A stretch of DNA of 64,000 nucleotides from Serratia nevei (GTDB lineage Bacteria; Pseudomonadota; Gammaproteobacteria; Enterobacterales; Enterobacteriaceae). The stretch covers positions 4,774,001 through 4,838,000 of the forward strand of contig NZ_CP149940.1 of assembly GCF_037948395.1 (NCBI RefSeq), given 5' to 3'. A program made the translations under genes and the position numbers. Position 1 is the first letter of the stretch; every line of letters begins with the position of its first letter. Of the stretch, positions 1-9,874 are shown in pieces. The notes beneath the pieces are model-generated. The model worked only from the letters and a program-made list of their open reading frames with translations, did not search any database and had not been told where the DNA came from.

Positions 1-108
1 TACGCCACGCTGATCATGATCTTGCGCTACCAGGGCGCTCAGGCTGAAGCCGACGCTCGCCAGCGGGAAGCCGCTTTCCTGTTTTCTCGGGATGCGCGGT
101 TCAGGTAG
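1..108 (+). CDS. 3' end of an unidentified gene
   Basis: An open frame enters from the left edge and ends at TAG 106-108, giving 35 residues. The segment begins with a short hydrophobic stretch (YATLIMILRY) and then turns polar and charged, ending in DARFR. That is compatible with the C-terminal tail of an inner-membrane protein whose last helix precedes a cytoplasmic tail. I cannot assign a family from so short a piece. It converges on cdh, and a shared 10-bp hairpin lies between the two. A chance frame is possible but unlikely given the codon pattern and the hairpin just after the stop. Confidence 0.5.
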   Translation, partial: YATLIMILRYQGAQAEADARQREAAFLFSRDARFR

Positions 109-116
109 GAAAAGTG

Positions 117-141
117 AGGTGAGAGCGTGTTGCTCTCACCT
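117..141. terminator. Bidirectional hairpin between convergent genes
   Basis: A perfect 10-bp stem, AGGTGAGAGC and its complement, encloses the loop GTGTT between the two convergent stops at 108 and 154. There is no clear T tract on either side, so efficiency is uncertain, but the position fits a shared terminator. Confidence 0.55.
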
Positions 142-153
142 GCCGTCTTGAGA

Positions 154-945
154 TTAACGCGGCAAAATCGCGCACGTTTTATCCAGCAGCGATTCTACCG
201 AGGCGCGGTTGCCAACGTCCCAGCCGCGCTTCGAGGCCAGCAAGATAAACCCCCGTTGGCCGGCAAACGTGGTCGGAACGACGGCCACGCCATACTCCGC
301 CAGCTGCTGCGGCGAGAGATGAAAATAATCCGCAAGATCCTTAATCGGGTAGATGCCCATCGCGGTCGGTTGCATCACGCGGCGGGCATAGTAGGTGTGG
401 CGCAACAGCTTATCCGGCAAAGGTCGCCATTGTTCCTGAATATAGGGGCGTTCTGCCTGTAATTGGCGCCGTACATCTTCGCGCAGACAGGTCAGGTGAA
501 TATGCAATTGGTTCTGGCTGCGGCCATAAGCGGAGTTGATCGCCATGCCCAGCCTGTCGTCCGGCACCGGCCCGCCATACTCGGCGGCCAGCCGGTAACG
601 CATCAGCCATGCATAGCCAAAATAGTCCGTCCGCTCCCCGGCCAGCAGCAGCGGGCTTTCAATGCCGGAAAGCGGCGCCGTCGGCACCAGAATGAAGTGA
701 TAGGGATAACGCGGGTTTTGCAGCACGCTAAAGCCCTGCGCTTTCCCCTGCGGCATATAAATCTGCTCACACGGGGCCGGATCGCGCTTTTGCTGATAGT
801 TGGCCATGCAGAGCTTATCGACCACGCCCCACAGCGCATCGGAACGGGCGCAGCCCGTCAGGGAAAGAACGCCCAGCAACAGCAACCAACGCCGGGCGGA
901 TAAAGCTAAACGCGCCATCATCGTATTGTTCTGTTTTTTCGCCAC
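154..945 (-). CDS. cdh: CDP-diacylglycerol pyrophosphatase
   Basis: Predicted to hydrolyse CDP-diacylglycerol to CMP and phosphatidic acid in phospholipid metabolism. The 263-residue reading has the family features: a PAPCEQ segment, the HIT-like HIHLTC motif near residue 150, and a conserved LLASKR...NRASVE C-terminal block; E. coli Cdh is about 251 residues. The reading starts at GTG 945; internal ATGs at 921 and 918 would remove the lysine-rich leader and also make sense. The N terminus is a positively charged hydrophobic stretch that ends in LTGC, a good lipobox, whereas I recall the E. coli enzyme as membrane-anchored by an uncleaved helix. It is a single gene, facing the partial gene on its left and separated from tldD by 137 bp. 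The family assignment is secure; the start and the lipoprotein status are not. Confidence 0.85.
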   Translation of the reverse strand: MAKKQNNTMMARLALSARRWLLLLGVLSLTGCARSDALWGVVDKLCMANYQQKRDPAPCEQIYMPQGKAQGFSVLQNPRYPYHFILVPTAPLSGIESPLLLAGERTDYFGYAWLMRYRLAAEYGGPVPDDRLGMAINSAYGRSQNQLHIHLTCLREDVRRQLQAERPYIQEQWRPLPDKLLRHTYYARRVMQPTAMGIYPIKDLADYFHLSPQQLAEYGVAVVPTTFAGQRGFILLASKRGWDVGNRASVESLLDKTCAILPR

Positions 946-1050
946 GTCAATTTCATTCCATCACTGGGTGCAGGCATGCCTGCGGGGCTGCGGCGTCCTG
1001 CCGCGTTTAGCGTTACGAATGCGGGCCAGCCGCAACAGAGGGAATGGATG

Positions 1051-1073
1051 AAGGGGCCAGCGCATGGCCCCTT
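1051..1073 (-). terminator. Hairpin downstream of tldD
   Basis: A 9-bp stem (AAGGGGCCA/TGGCCCCTT) with loop GCGCA starts 10 bases beyond the tldD stop. Read leftward there is no strong T tract. It is the likely end of the rng-yhdP-nitrilase-tldD transcript. Confidence 0.5.
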
Positions 1074-1082
1074 GAGGAAAGA

Positions 1083-2528
1083 TTACGCCGTGCCGCCGAC
1101 GGTCAGCGTATCCAGTTTCAGCGTCGGTTGGCCGACGCCTACCGGCACGCTCTGGCCTTCCTTGCCACACACGCCCACGCCTTTATCGAGCGCCAGATCG
1201 TTGCCGACCATCGAGATCTGCTGCATCGCCTCGATGCCGGAGCCGATCAGCGTCGCCCCTTTCACCGGTTTGGTGATGCGGCCCTTCTCGATCAGGTAGG
1301 CTTCGGTGGTGGAGAACACGAACTTGCCGGAGGTGATGTCCACCTGGCCGCCGCCAAAGTTCGGCGCGTACAGGCCGTATTCGACACTGGCGATGATCTC
1401 TTCCGGCGTCGATTGGCCCGCCAGCATATAGGTGTTGGTCATGCGCGGCATCGGCAGATGCGCGTAGGACTCGCGGCGGCCGTTGCCGGTCGGCGCGACG
1501 CCCATCAACCGCGCGTTGAGCTTGTCCTGCATGTAGCCTTTCAGCACGCCGTTTTCGATCAGCACGTTGTACTGGCCCGGTACGCCTTCGTCGTCGATCG
1601 CCAGCGAACCGCGCCGCCCTTGCAGGGTGCCGTCATCCACCACGGTGCACAGCTCGGAAGCCACCAGCTCGCCCATATGGCCGCTGAACACCGAGGTGCC
1701 ACGCCGATTGAAGTCGCCTTCCAGGCCGTGGCCCACCGCCTCGTGCAGCAGCACACCCGGCCAGCCGGCCCCCAGCACCACCGGCATATTGCCGGCCGGC
1801 GCCGCCACCGCGCCAAGGTTGACCAGCGCCATGCGCACCGCTTCTTTGGCGTAAGCGTCGGCGCGCACGTCGCCGTCGACGGTTTCCAGGAAGTAGTCAT
1901 AGCCGAAACGGCCGCCGCCGCCGCTGGAGCCGCGCTCACGCTTGCCATCCTGCTCCACCAGCACGCTGACGGAGAGGCGTACCAGCGGGCGAACATCCGC
2001 CGCCAGCGTGCCGTCGGTGGCAGCCACCAACACCTGCTCGTAAACGCCGGTGATGCTGGCGTTCACTTCCTGCACCCGAGCATCGGCGGCGCGCGCCACC
2101 TTGTCGACGCGGTGCAGCAGGGCAATTTTCTCTTCGCGCGGCAGGCTTTGCAGCGGATCGAGCAGCGGGTACAGCGCCCGATAGCCGATCTCGCCCAGGG
2201 TGTGCGCCCGCCCGTCACCCTGCTCACGCACGATGCTGCGCGCCGCCTGGGCGCTCTGCTGCAGCGCATTCAGGGTGATCTGATCGGCATAGGCGAAGCC
2301 GGTCTTCTCGCCGCTGACGGCGCGCACGCCAACGCCCTGGTCGATATTGTAAGAGCCATCCTTGATGATGCCGTCCTCGATCACCCAGGCTTCGTGATAG
2401 CTGGACTGGAAATAGAGATCGGCGTAATCGATACGGCGTTCTGCCAGTTGACCCAGTACCTTGTACAGGTCTTGATGACTCAGCTTGTTGGTAGCGAGTA
2501 ACTGCTCACTGACAAACGTCAGGCTCAT
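1083..2528 (-). CDS. tldD: Metalloprotease TldD
   Basis: TldD subunit of the TldD/TldE (PmbA) zinc protease, a cytosolic heterodimer that in E. coli processes microcin B17 precursor and degrades the antitoxin CcdA. Length is 481 residues, equal to E. coli TldD. The zinc motif HEAVGH is present near residue 263 in the context [13 protein letters not shown], with downstream family blocks such as [14 protein letters not shown] and LIGSGIEAM. It starts 7 bp after the nitrilase-family gene, which itself overlaps yhdP, so it is most likely the last gene of the leftward rng-yhdP operon. In E. coli tldD follows yhdP directly; here one extra gene intervenes. Function in Serratia is inferred from the family. 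Confidence 0.96.
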   Translation of the reverse strand: MSLTFVSEQLLATNKLSHQDLYKVLGQLAERRIDYADLYFQSSYHEAWVIEDGIIKDGSYNIDQGVGVRAVSGEKTGFAYADQITLNALQQSAQAARSIVREQGDGRAHTLGEIGYRALYPLLDPLQSLPREEKIALLHRVDKVARAADARVQEVNASITGVYEQVLVAATDGTLAADVRPLVRLSVSVLVEQDGKRERGSSGGGGRFGYDYFLETVDGDVRADAYAKEAVRMALVNLGAVAAPAGNMPVVLGAGWPGVLLHEAVGHGLEGDFNRRGTSVFSGHMGELVASELCTVVDDGTLQGRRGSLAIDDEGVPGQYNVLIENGVLKGYMQDKLNARLMGVAPTGNGRRESYAHLPMPRMTNTYMLAGQSTPEEIIASVEYGLYAPNFGGGQVDITSGKFVFSTTEAYLIEKGRITKPVKGATLIGSGIEAMQQISMVGNDLALDKGVGVCGKEGQSVPVGVGQPTLKLDTLTVGGTA

Positions 2529-2535
2529 AATGGTT

Positions 2536-3396
2536 TCACTCTTGATTGGAGGATAACTTGTCAGACGGCGCCGTCAGCGACGTCTGGAATCGGTTGTGCT
2601 GCAGCACCGGCATCTGCGCACGAATATTTTTCAGGCTTGCGGTGTCCACACGCACCTTCAGCGCCGCCACGGCGTCCGCGTTCTCGGCCAGCACCTTGCC
2701 CCAGCCGTCGACAGCCAGCGTGTGGCCCCAGGTGCGGCGGGTCGGCCCGTGGCGCCCCACCTGCGCCGGCGCCAGGATCATGCACTGGTTCTCGATCGCC
2801 CGGGCGCGCAGCAGAATTTCCCAATGCGCCTCGCCGGTGACCCGGGTAAAGGCCGCCGGCACCGAAATCAGTTCGGCCCCCTGTGCCCGCAGTGCCTGGA
2901 ACAGCGCGGGGAAGCGCAGATCGTAGCATATGGTCATACCCAAACGCCCGACCGGCGTATCCACTACCGTCAGGTGCTGCCCGTGCTGGTAGGTATCCGA
3001 CTCGCGGTAGTGGCCGTGCGCATCGTTGATGTCCACATCGAACATGTGCAGCTTGTCGTAGCGGGCGCGGATTTCGCCCTGCTCGTCGAACAACAGGCTG
3101 CTGGTGGTGATAAGCTCCGGGTTTTCGCGGCTGATCAAGGGCATCGAGCCCACCAGCAACCACACGCCATAGCGGCGCGCCAGCTCGCGCACCGCGTTTT
3201 GCAGCGGACCGTCGCCCTGTTTTTCCGCCTGTTGGCGGTAAGCCGCGGAGTTGGCGAACAGCAACGCGTTCTCCGGCGTCATGACCAGTTTTACCCCGGC
3301 ATTGAGCTGTTTGATCTGCTGTTCAATCTGGGCCAGGTTATCGCGCACCTGATCGCCACTGCACAACTGCAACAACGCAACGTTAGCATTCCTCAT
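2536..3396 (-). CDS. Carbon-nitrogen hydrolase (nitrilase family)
   Basis: A cytosolic 286-residue member of the nitrilase superfamily, most like the Nit2/omega-amidase-type branch. The catalytic triad can be seen as Glu42 (TPENALLF), Lys115 (YDKLHMFD) and Cys157 (TICYDLRFP), in the usual order and spacing, so the protein should be an active amidase. Known members of this branch hydrolyse omega-amides or deaminated glutathione; the true substrate here cannot be read from sequence. Its ATG overlaps the yhdP stop by 4 bp, and tldD begins 7 bp downstream, so translation is probably coupled within one operon. The gene is absent between yhdP and tldD in E. coli, although I recall the same arrangement in Yersinia and other Serratia. 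Confidence 0.9.
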   Translation of the reverse strand: MRNANVALLQLCSGDQVRDNLAQIEQQIKQLNAGVKLVMTPENALLFANSAAYRQQAEKQGDGPLQNAVRELARRYGVWLLVGSMPLISRENPELITTSSLLFDEQGEIRARYDKLHMFDVDINDAHGHYRESDTYQHGQHLTVVDTPVGRLGMTICYDLRFPALFQALRAQGAELISVPAAFTRVTGEAHWEILLRARAIENQCMILAPAQVGRHGPTRRTWGHTLAVDGWGKVLAENADAVAALKVRVDTASLKNIRAQMPVLQHNRFQTSLTAPSDKLSSNQE

Positions 3397-6300
3397 GACG
3401 CCTTATCCTCCTTTGCCTTACGAAGTACCTCATTGATCTTCGGCTGGTCGAGATCGCCGCCGATATGGTAGCGAATCAGCGAAATCTTGCTCCACAGCGG
3501 CCCCAGCACCTGCGAGGCGGCAAATACCGCCGCGCCGACGATCGGGTTCACCACAAACGCCGTGGCCACGCCGACGGTCGCCGAAATCGCCGGCGCCACC
3601 ACCGCCTCCATATCAATACGGCGGCGCGCCAGATCGATCTGGCCACTCATGGCGATATCCGCCGCCAAGCCGTCGATCAATAGATTATCAGTATGCATTA
3701 TGCCATCTTTCAGCCAGGCGGTGCTGCGGATGGAGTCAAAGTAGAAGCCTTTGCCGAAGGTATCGCTGAAATCGAACTGCAGCTTGCGCAGCAAGGCGTC
3801 GAAGCTGACCAATCGCAGCAACTGACCGGCGCGGCCGCCGCCCATGCTGTCGATCTCGCCCTTGCCCATCTTGACCTGCAGCGCGCCGCTCAGCGTATTG
3901 ACCTGCGGCTGCCACGGCGCGCCGTGCCAGTACAGATCGAAGTCCACGTCGTAAGGCGCGCCTTTCAGCGGGATAGTGATGCCGAAGAAGGCGGCGGTTT
4001 CATCGATTTTGCCGCCGAGCAGCTTGCCTTTCAGCGAGCTGCGCTCTTCCTGCGCATTTTGCTTCCACAGGCCGGTGGCGCTCATACGCCCTTTGCCGGT
4101 GTCGACCAGGCCGTGATCCAGCGTCAGGGTATCCCCCCGATTGCTCAGATCCGCCTCGACCCTGCCGAAGTTCTGCCCCAGCACCCAGCACGACTTGCAG
4201 CGCAGCATCAGCGAAGGCCAGTCGCGGAAGGAAACTTTCTCCGCCGGCGGCGTCGGCGTGCCCGCCGCGTTTTTCGTCTCGGCGAACTGCGGGTTGTAAT
4301 ACAGGTAGTTGATATCGGCGCGCCACGGCCCGCGATCGGCCACCCGCAGGCTGCCGTCCACTTCATCGCTCTTGGCGCTCACCACGGTGGCACCCAGCTG
4401 TTTTTCGGCCGACAGCGTCAGCTTATGCCAGGCCTGGCCGCCCAACAGCAGCTGCGGCGTGGTCAGCGCCACGGTGGTGGGGAAGCTGAAACCGCCCACC
4501 TGACCGCTACCGCCCCCCTGTTTCAGCGCCGGCGCCAGCAACGCCAGCCACTGCTCGCCGTCCAGCGCCGGCAGGTTCAGCGTCATCGACTTGCCGGCCG
4601 GCAGCGGCGGCGTGCCGCCACCGTTGGTTTGCCAGGCGGCGCGCGCCAGATTCACCTGTTTTTTGTCGAAGCGCCATTCACTGTTGAAGCGGTTTTGCTT
4701 GCCCGCGCTGCCGGTCAACATGAAGCCGTTCAGACCGCCTTTGACCTTAACGTTCACCGGCAACGCCTCGCCCGGCGGTTTGTCCAGCGGTGAAGGTAAG
4801 TGACTGCTCACTTTTTTCAAATCCGCGTCGATGCCGATATCGTAGCTGGCCGAGCCCTGATGTGGGAGCGTGATGGCCACCTGGCTCTGCCAGGGCGCAC
4901 TGCCGCTGAGCGCATCGGCAACCTCTTTCGGCAGGCCGGGGAACTTGCCCGGCTGCCAATCACCCTTCAGGCCGACGTCAATCTTGTAGTCGCGAGCGCC
5001 TTCCTGCGTGGAGAAGTTGACCGCCACCGGCTGCCCGAACCAGGTGGCCGACAGCGGGTCGCTCTGCAGGTTACCGTTGTCGAAGCGGAACTTGCCGCTG
5101 AGCTTCTGCAACTCGCTATCCAGCGGCTTAATCAGCAACGAGTTGTTGTTCAGCGCCACTTCACCGGTCGCTTTGACCAGCTCGCCGTCCAAGGGGATAT
5201 TGAGATGTAAGCGCCCACTGACATCACCGCCAATCTGCAGCTGATCCAGCGCCGCCCCCAGCGAATCGTGCAACGGCGTCTGCATGAAGTAGTCGTGCAC
5301 GTCGCTGCCCGCGCCTGCGACTTCGGCGTCGATCAGCAGCCGCTCTTTCAGGTAATCCGGGATCACCGCGCTGATATTTTTGCCCGCCACCTTGCCCAAC
5401 CGGGTTTGCGGCGCATGCATCCACAGCCCCTCGTTGGCGAAGTCGAGGTCGATCGCCAAATCGGTCAGCGCCGGCCAGCCCGGTTGGAACTGGAAGGTGG
5501 CGTGGCGCAGCGGCACGAAGACTTCAAACTGTCCTTCGTTTTTACGGTACGGGAAGTGCTGCGGATCGCCGGAATAAATCAGCGTGGCGTTATCTACCTG
5601 GCCGCCCTGAATGGCGCCGCTCAGGTAGTCCACCAGATGCTTGCCCATCAGCGGTTCAGGGAAATAGCGCCAGGCGTCGGCGCCGTCATACAGGCGGATG
5701 CCCGCCAGAATGTTCAGCCACGGATCGCCCTTGGCCGGCTGCTGATAACGAAAATCGCCGTTGACCCACAGCGACTTCGCCTTGACGTCCAGCCCCTGGC
5801 TCGCCAGCTCCCAACCCCGCTCGTTGTAACGCCAGGTCAGCGCGCCACGCGCGCTGCTGACTTCAAGCGGCGCACGGAACATATCGCCGTAAGGCAAGGT
5901 GCTGCCTGCCAGCCCCAGCGTCAGGCGGCCGTTCTCCACCCCGCCGCTCAACGCCCCGGAGAAGTGGTTGACGCCCGGCAGCAGTTCCCAATGCTGCCAG
6001 CTGACATCGCGCCACAGCGCCTGGAAACGGCTCTTTTCCGGCTGGTTCAACGGAATGTCCAGCGCCAAGGCCTCCATCATCCCCTGCGGCTGCAGATCGT
6101 TCCAGCGATCGAGCACGTCCGGGCTGAGGAACGAGAAGGTCGGCAGCAGCGCCGACAGGCGCTCCAGCTGAAGGTTGGTCGCGCGCACCCGCAGCTCTTC
6201 ATTCTGCGCCGGCCCCATGAACTCGGTGTTTTCCGGCAGCCACAGGGCGGAAAGCGTGCCCTGCGGCCAGGCCTGGCCGTCGGTGCTCAAGCGCAGCTGC

Positions 6301-7196
6301 GGCACGTCGAGCTGCCAACCGGTACCCTGGCGGCGCAGCGACAGCGCCAGATTGTCCACGTCCAGCCGGTGCTGCGCGGCGCCGGTATCCCAGTTGGCCG
6401 CCCCCTGCTTGAGCAACGCGTGGCCGCCGGCAATCTCGCCGTTCTGCACCTGCAGCCAGGCCGCCAGGCTGAAGTCGGCGCTTTCCAGCCCGGTGTTGGC
6501 GCGCAGCCAGCGGGTAAACCAGGGTTTCATGTCGATGTTATCGGCCTGCAGGTAGACCGTGCCGGTGTCCAACAGGCCCTGATTATCGCGCAGGTCCATG
6601 CGCAGCTGCACCACGCCGTATTGGCCGTTCAGCGTCGACAGGCTGATCTGCCCCTCGGCGCGGTGACGATCGCGGCCGTTGAGCCAGGTCAGCTGAGGAA
6701 TGTCGAATTCGGCGCGCGCGCCGGCGGGCGTCAGGAACGAGATACGGCTGTCGCGCAAATCAAAGTGATCGAGCTGGCGTAGCATCAGATCGCTGATTTT
6801 ACCCGGTTCAAGGCCTTCGCCCTGCCGGTCGCCGCCCAGCGTGGCGTTCAGATCGAGCCGGAATTGATAGAAGGTCAGATCGCGGAACTGCCAGCGCCAG
6901 TGCAGCAGCGATTGCCACACGTCCAGCGCCAGCGTCACGCGTTCGATATGCACATCGCTTTTGGGCAGCGTAACGCTCAGGTTACGCACTTCAAGCTGTG
7001 GGCCGAACGTTTCCCAACTGCCCTGCAGGAAATCCATCTGCACGGGCACGCCGGACAGCTTCTCCACCTGCGCCAGCAGTTGGGGACGGTAGTCGTTCAG
7101 CTTCGGCAGCATCAGGCGCAGCCCGCTGATCAGCAGCGCCACAATCACGATTAGGGTGGCGCCTGTTGCTAACAGAATCCCAGGCAGTCGCCTCAC
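3393..7196 (-). CDS. yhdP: AsmA-like protein YhdP
   Basis: A 1,267-residue protein (E. coli YhdP about 1,266) with one N-terminal transmembrane helix (about residues 8-28) followed by a very long, beta-rich periplasmic region typical of AsmA-like bridge proteins. The C-terminal AsmA-type block is visible (FDALLRKLQFDFSD, DNLLIDGLAADIAMSG, VVNPIVGAAVFAAS). Published work on E. coli places YhdP with TamB and YdbH in moving phospholipids from the inner to the outer membrane; that role is carried over by homology. It lies 86 bp after rng and overlaps the nitrilase gene by 4 bp. Older annotation calls this family TIGR02099 or DUF3971. Confidence 0.95.
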   Translation of the reverse strand: MRRLPGILLATGATLIVIVALLISGLRLMLPKLNDYRPQLLAQVEKLSGVPVQMDFLQGSWETFGPQLEVRNLSVTLPKSDVHIERVTLALDVWQSLLHWRWQFRDLTFYQFRLDLNATLGGDRQGEGLEPGKISDLMLRQLDHFDLRDSRISFLTPAGARAEFDIPQLTWLNGRDRHRAEGQISLSTLNGQYGVVQLRMDLRDNQGLLDTGTVYLQADNIDMKPWFTRWLRANTGLESADFSLAAWLQVQNGEIAGGHALLKQGAANWDTGAAQHRLDVDNLALSLRRQGTGWQLDVPQLRLSTDGQAWPQGTLSALWLPENTEFMGPAQNEELRVRATNLQLERLSALLPTFSFLSPDVLDRWNDLQPQGMMEALALDIPLNQPEKSRFQALWRDVSWQHWELLPGVNHFSGALSGGVENGRLTLGLAGSTLPYGDMFRAPLEVSSARGALTWRYNERGWELASQGLDVKAKSLWVNGDFRYQQPAKGDPWLNILAGIRLYDGADAWRYFPEPLMGKHLVDYLSGAIQGGQVDNATLIYSGDPQHFPYRKNEGQFEVFVPLRHATFQFQPGWPALTDLAIDLDFANEGLWMHAPQTRLGKVAGKNISAVIPDYLKERLLIDAEVAGAGSDVHDYFMQTPLHDSLGAALDQLQIGGDVSGRLHLNIPLDGELVKATGEVALNNNSLLIKPLDSELQKLSGKFRFDNGNLQSDPLSATWFGQPVAVNFSTQEGARDYKIDVGLKGDWQPGKFPGLPKEVADALSGSAPWQSQVAITLPHQGSASYDIGIDADLKKVSSHLPSPLDKPPGEALPVNVKVKGGLNGFMLTGSAGKQNRFNSEWRFDKKQVNLARAAWQTNGGGTPPLPAGKSMTLNLPALDGEQWLALLAPALKQGGGSGQVGGFSFPTTVALTTPQLLLGGQAWHKLTLSAEKQLGATVVSAKSDEVDGSLRVADRGPWRADINYLYYNPQFAETKNAAGTPTPPAEKVSFRDWPSLMLRCKSCWVLGQNFGRVEADLSNRGDTLTLDHGLVDTGKGRMSATGLWKQNAQEERSSLKGKLLGGKIDETAAFFGITIPLKGAPYDVDFDLYWHGAPWQPQVNTLSGALQVKMGKGEIDSMGGGRAGQLLRLVSFDALLRKLQFDFSDTFGKGFYFDSIRSTAWLKDGIMHTDNLLIDGLAADIAMSGQIDLARRRIDMEAVVAPAISATVGVATAFVVNPIVGAAVFAASQVLGPLWSKISLIRYHIGGDLDQPKINEVLRKAKEDKAS

Positions 7197-7246
7197 GCAG
7201 TTCTCCTTGCTCCGCTGCCTGGCAACGGGAATATCTATGCACTGAC

Positions 7247-7265
7247 GGGCCCGGCATCCGGGCCC
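7247..7265 (-). terminator. GC-rich hairpin between rng and yhdP
   Basis: An 8-bp perfect stem (GGGCCCGG/CCGGGCCC) with a CAT triloop begins 18 bases after the rng stop. No T tract follows in the leftward direction, so it may be an mRNA-stabilising or attenuating structure inside the operon rather than a full terminator. Confidence 0.35.
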
Positions 7266-7282
7266 TTACGATGTCGGGCGGG

Positions 7283-8752
7283 CTACATCATGACGACGTC
7301 GAACTGCTCCTGGCTGTACAACGGTTCGATCTGCACCTTCACCTGTTTGCCGACGAAGATCTCCACTTCGGCCAGCGCATGCGACTCTTCGCTCTTCAGC
7401 GCTTCGCCGACCGCCGCCGAAGCATACACCAGGAAGCGATCGGAGTCGTAAGCATGGTGCACGCGCACAATCTCGCGCAGGATCTCGTAGCACACGGTTT
7501 CCACCGTTTTCACGGTGCCGCGCCCATTGCAAGTAGGACAATCGTGACAGAGCACATGTTCAATGCTTTCACGCGTTCGTTTACGCGTCATTTCAACTAA
7601 GCCTAGCTGAGAGAAGCCGTTGATCGTGGTTTTTACCCGATCTTTACTCAACGCCTGCTCCAGCGAGTGCAGCACCCGGCGGCGATGCTCTTCGTTGTTC
7701 ATATCGATAAAGTCGATGATGATGATGCCGCCCAGGTTACGCAGCCGCAACTGGCGCGCGATGGCCTGCGTCGCCTCGATGTTGGTGTTGAAGATGGTTT
7801 CGTCGAGGTTGCGGTGGCCGACGAAGGCGCCGGTGTTGATGTCGACCGTGGTCATCGCCTCGGTCTGATCGATGATCAGATAGCCGCCGGACTTCAGCTC
7901 CACCTTGCGTTCCAGCGCACGCTGGATCTCGTTTTCCACATCGTACAGATCGAAAATCGGCTGGCTGCCGGTATAGAGTTCGAGCTTGTTGGTAATGTCC
8001 GGGATGTACTCGCCGGTAAACTCCACCAGCAGATCGTGCGTTAGCCGCGAATCGACGCGGATGCGATCCAGCGCCGCGCCGGCGAAATCGCGCAAGATGC
8101 GTTGCGCCAACGCCAGCTCGCCGTACAGCTTGTATTTGGTCTGGTTGCGCTTCTTGCGCTCCATTACCTTGGTCCACAGGCGTTTAAGGAACGCGGCATC
8201 CTGCGCCAGCTCTTCCTCGCCGATGCCTTCCGCCGCAGTGCGGATGATAAAACCGCCCAGCTCGTCGCAGTGCGGCGCAACGATGGATTTCAGGCGCTCG
8301 CGCTCGGCTTCGCTGTCGATACGCTGTGAAACGCCGACGTGCGCCGCGCCCGGCATGAAGACCAGATAGCGCGATGGCAGCGTGATGTCAGTGGTCAGGC
8401 GCGCGCCCTTGGTGCCGAGCGGATCTTTCACCACCTGCACCATCAGGTCTTGCCCCTGGCGCACCAGCTCGGCGATGTCGCGCACGTGGAAGTTTTTCCG
8501 CTCGTCGCCGGCGACACATTCGGTATGCGGCATGATGTCGGAGGCGTGCAGGAAGGCGGCCTTGTCCAGGCCGATGTCGACGAACGCCGCCTGCATCCCC
8601 GGCAAGACGCGGCTGACGCGCCCTTTATAGATATTGCCGACGATGCCGCGTTTGGATTCGCGTTCGATATGGATCTCTTGCAGAATGCCGCCATCGATAT
8701 AGGCGACCCGCGTTTCAGACGGTGTGATATTAACCAGTAGCTCAGCTGTCAT
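7283..8752 (-). CDS. rng: Ribonuclease G
   Basis: Endoribonuclease of the RNase E/G family (also CafA). In E. coli it matures the 5' end of 16S rRNA and turns over selected mRNAs. Length is 489 residues, equal to E. coli. The order is an N-terminal S1-type RNA-binding region (RGIVGNIYKGRVSRVLPG), the catalytic DNase I-like region with the acidic site (MTTVDINTGAF, IIIIDFIDM), and the zinc-link CPTCNGRG near residue 405. The C-terminal scaffold of RNase E is missing, as expected for RNase G. It starts 38 bp after maf and is probably transcribed with it. Confidence 0.97.
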   Translation of the reverse strand: MTAELLVNITPSETRVAYIDGGILQEIHIERESKRGIVGNIYKGRVSRVLPGMQAAFVDIGLDKAAFLHASDIMPHTECVAGDERKNFHVRDIAELVRQGQDLMVQVVKDPLGTKGARLTTDITLPSRYLVFMPGAAHVGVSQRIDSEAERERLKSIVAPHCDELGGFIIRTAAEGIGEEELAQDAAFLKRLWTKVMERKKRNQTKYKLYGELALAQRILRDFAGAALDRIRVDSRLTHDLLVEFTGEYIPDITNKLELYTGSQPIFDLYDVENEIQRALERKVELKSGGYLIIDQTEAMTTVDINTGAFVGHRNLDETIFNTNIEATQAIARQLRLRNLGGIIIIDFIDMNNEEHRRRVLHSLEQALSKDRVKTTINGFSQLGLVEMTRKRTRESIEHVLCHDCPTCNGRGTVKTVETVCYEILREIVRVHHAYDSDRFLVYASAAVGEALKSEESHALAEVEIFVGKQVKVQIEPLYSQEQFDVVMM

Positions 8753-8790
8753 GCCTTCTCCTCAGAGCCGGTCGATAATGGCAGCGCCCA

Positions 8791-9375
8791 TCAACCGGTT
8801 CTTACATCACGTAATGCGACAAAATTACTGAGCAGCTCATGTGTTTCGACCAGCGGCAGACCGACCACCGCGTGATAACTCCCGGTTATCGTTCTGACGA
8901 AACAACCACCCTTTCCTTGAATTCCATAGGCGCCCGCTTTATCCATCGGTTCGCCCGTAGCAATATAGTCGCGGATATCCTGTTGTGACAGGCTGCGGAA
9001 CGTCACGTCGGTCACCACCAGCTGGCAGCGCACGTCGTGGCGATCGGCGATCGCCACCGCCGTCATCACCTGATGCTGTTTGCCCGACAAAGCCGCCAGC
9101 ATGTCCGCCGCATGGGCTTCGTCGCGCGGCTTCTCCAGCACCCGGCCGTTGAGCACCACGATGGTGTCGGCGCCCAGCACCGGCCGATCTTCCTGCGCCA
9201 ACGCTACACCCGCTTTGGCCTTGTCCTGCGCCAGGCGGCGCACATAGGCTTCGGCGGCTTCGCCTTCCCGGCGCTGCTCTTCGGTATGCGTCAGCAGAAT
9301 GTCGAACGACACGCCCAGCAGGGTCAGCAGTTCACGTCGACGTGGGGAGCCGGAGGCCAGATAAAGCGAAGTCAT
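8791..9375 (-). CDS. yhdE: Maf-family nucleotide pyrophosphatase YhdE
   Basis: A 194-residue Maf/Ham1-fold nucleoside triphosphate pyrophosphatase. It has the family N-terminal motif [12 protein letters not shown], the catalytic acidic segment LGADTIVV, and the [12 protein letters not shown] block. The YhdE subfamily is reported to act on dTTP and UTP and modified pyrimidine nucleotides, preventing their incorporation and, when overproduced, interfering with septation. It sits 10 bp after mreD in the mre cluster, the same order as in E. coli. Confidence 0.94.
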   Translation of the reverse strand: MTSLYLASGSPRRRELLTLLGVSFDILLTHTEEQRREGEAAEAYVRRLAQDKAKAGVALAQEDRPVLGADTIVVLNGRVLEKPRDEAHAADMLAALSGKQHQVMTAVAIADRHDVRCQLVVTDVTFRSLSQQDIRDYIATGEPMDKAGAYGIQGKGGCFVRTITGSYHAVVGLPLVETHELLSNFVALRDVRTG

Positions 9376-9385
9376 TGAGATACCC

Positions 9386-9874
9386 TTACTGTACGGCGAA
9401 CTGACGGCGGATTTTGCGCATCAACAGGAACAACCACGGCCACAAAATGCCGTTTACCACACTACTCCAGAACACCTCTGGGCGGAAAGAGACGTTGATC
9501 ACTAAAAACTCAGCCCAGAACACCACCACGTCCATCGACAGCGACAGCAGGACGACGATCAGCGCCTGTTGCCACAGCGCCATATTGCGGAACAGTTGGA
9601 ATTTGAACGCCACCAGGTAGGCGATGATGCCCAGCGCCAGCGCGCGCACGCCCAGCGTGGAGCCGAGGATCAGATCCATGATCAGCCCCAGCACAAAGCC
9701 GGTGCCGACGTTGACCCGGTGCGGCAAGGCCATTACCCAGTAAATCAGGATCAACACCAGCCAGGAAGGCCGGAACATGTAGATTTGCTCCGGCCACGGC
9801 ATGATTTGCAGCACCAACGCCACCAGGAACGACAGCCAGATTATCCAGCGCCCGTGGCTGCGGTAGCTGTTCAT
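9386..9874 (-). CDS. mreD: Rod-shape protein MreD
   Basis: An inner-membrane component of the elongasome, 162 residues as in E. coli, with five to six hydrophobic segments covering most of its length. It begins inside the end of mreC (4-bp overlap, ATGA), a sign of translational coupling, and works with MreC, MreB, RodA and PBP2 in lateral wall synthesis. Confidence 0.96.
   Translation of the reverse strand: MNSYRSHGRWIIWLSFLVALVLQIMPWPEQIYMFRPSWLVLILIYWVMALPHRVNVGTGFVLGLIMDLILGSTLGVRALALGIIAYLVAFKFQLFRNMALWQQALIVVLLSLSMDVVVFWAEFLVINVSFRPEVFWSSVVNGILWPWLFLLMRKIRRQFAVQ

Noticed and set aside
5268..6782. Rightward open frames opposite yhdP and similar ones opposite tldD and uvrA
   Set aside because: Low-complexity Arg/His/Gln-rich translations with no ribosome sites or family signatures, fully inside well-supported genes.
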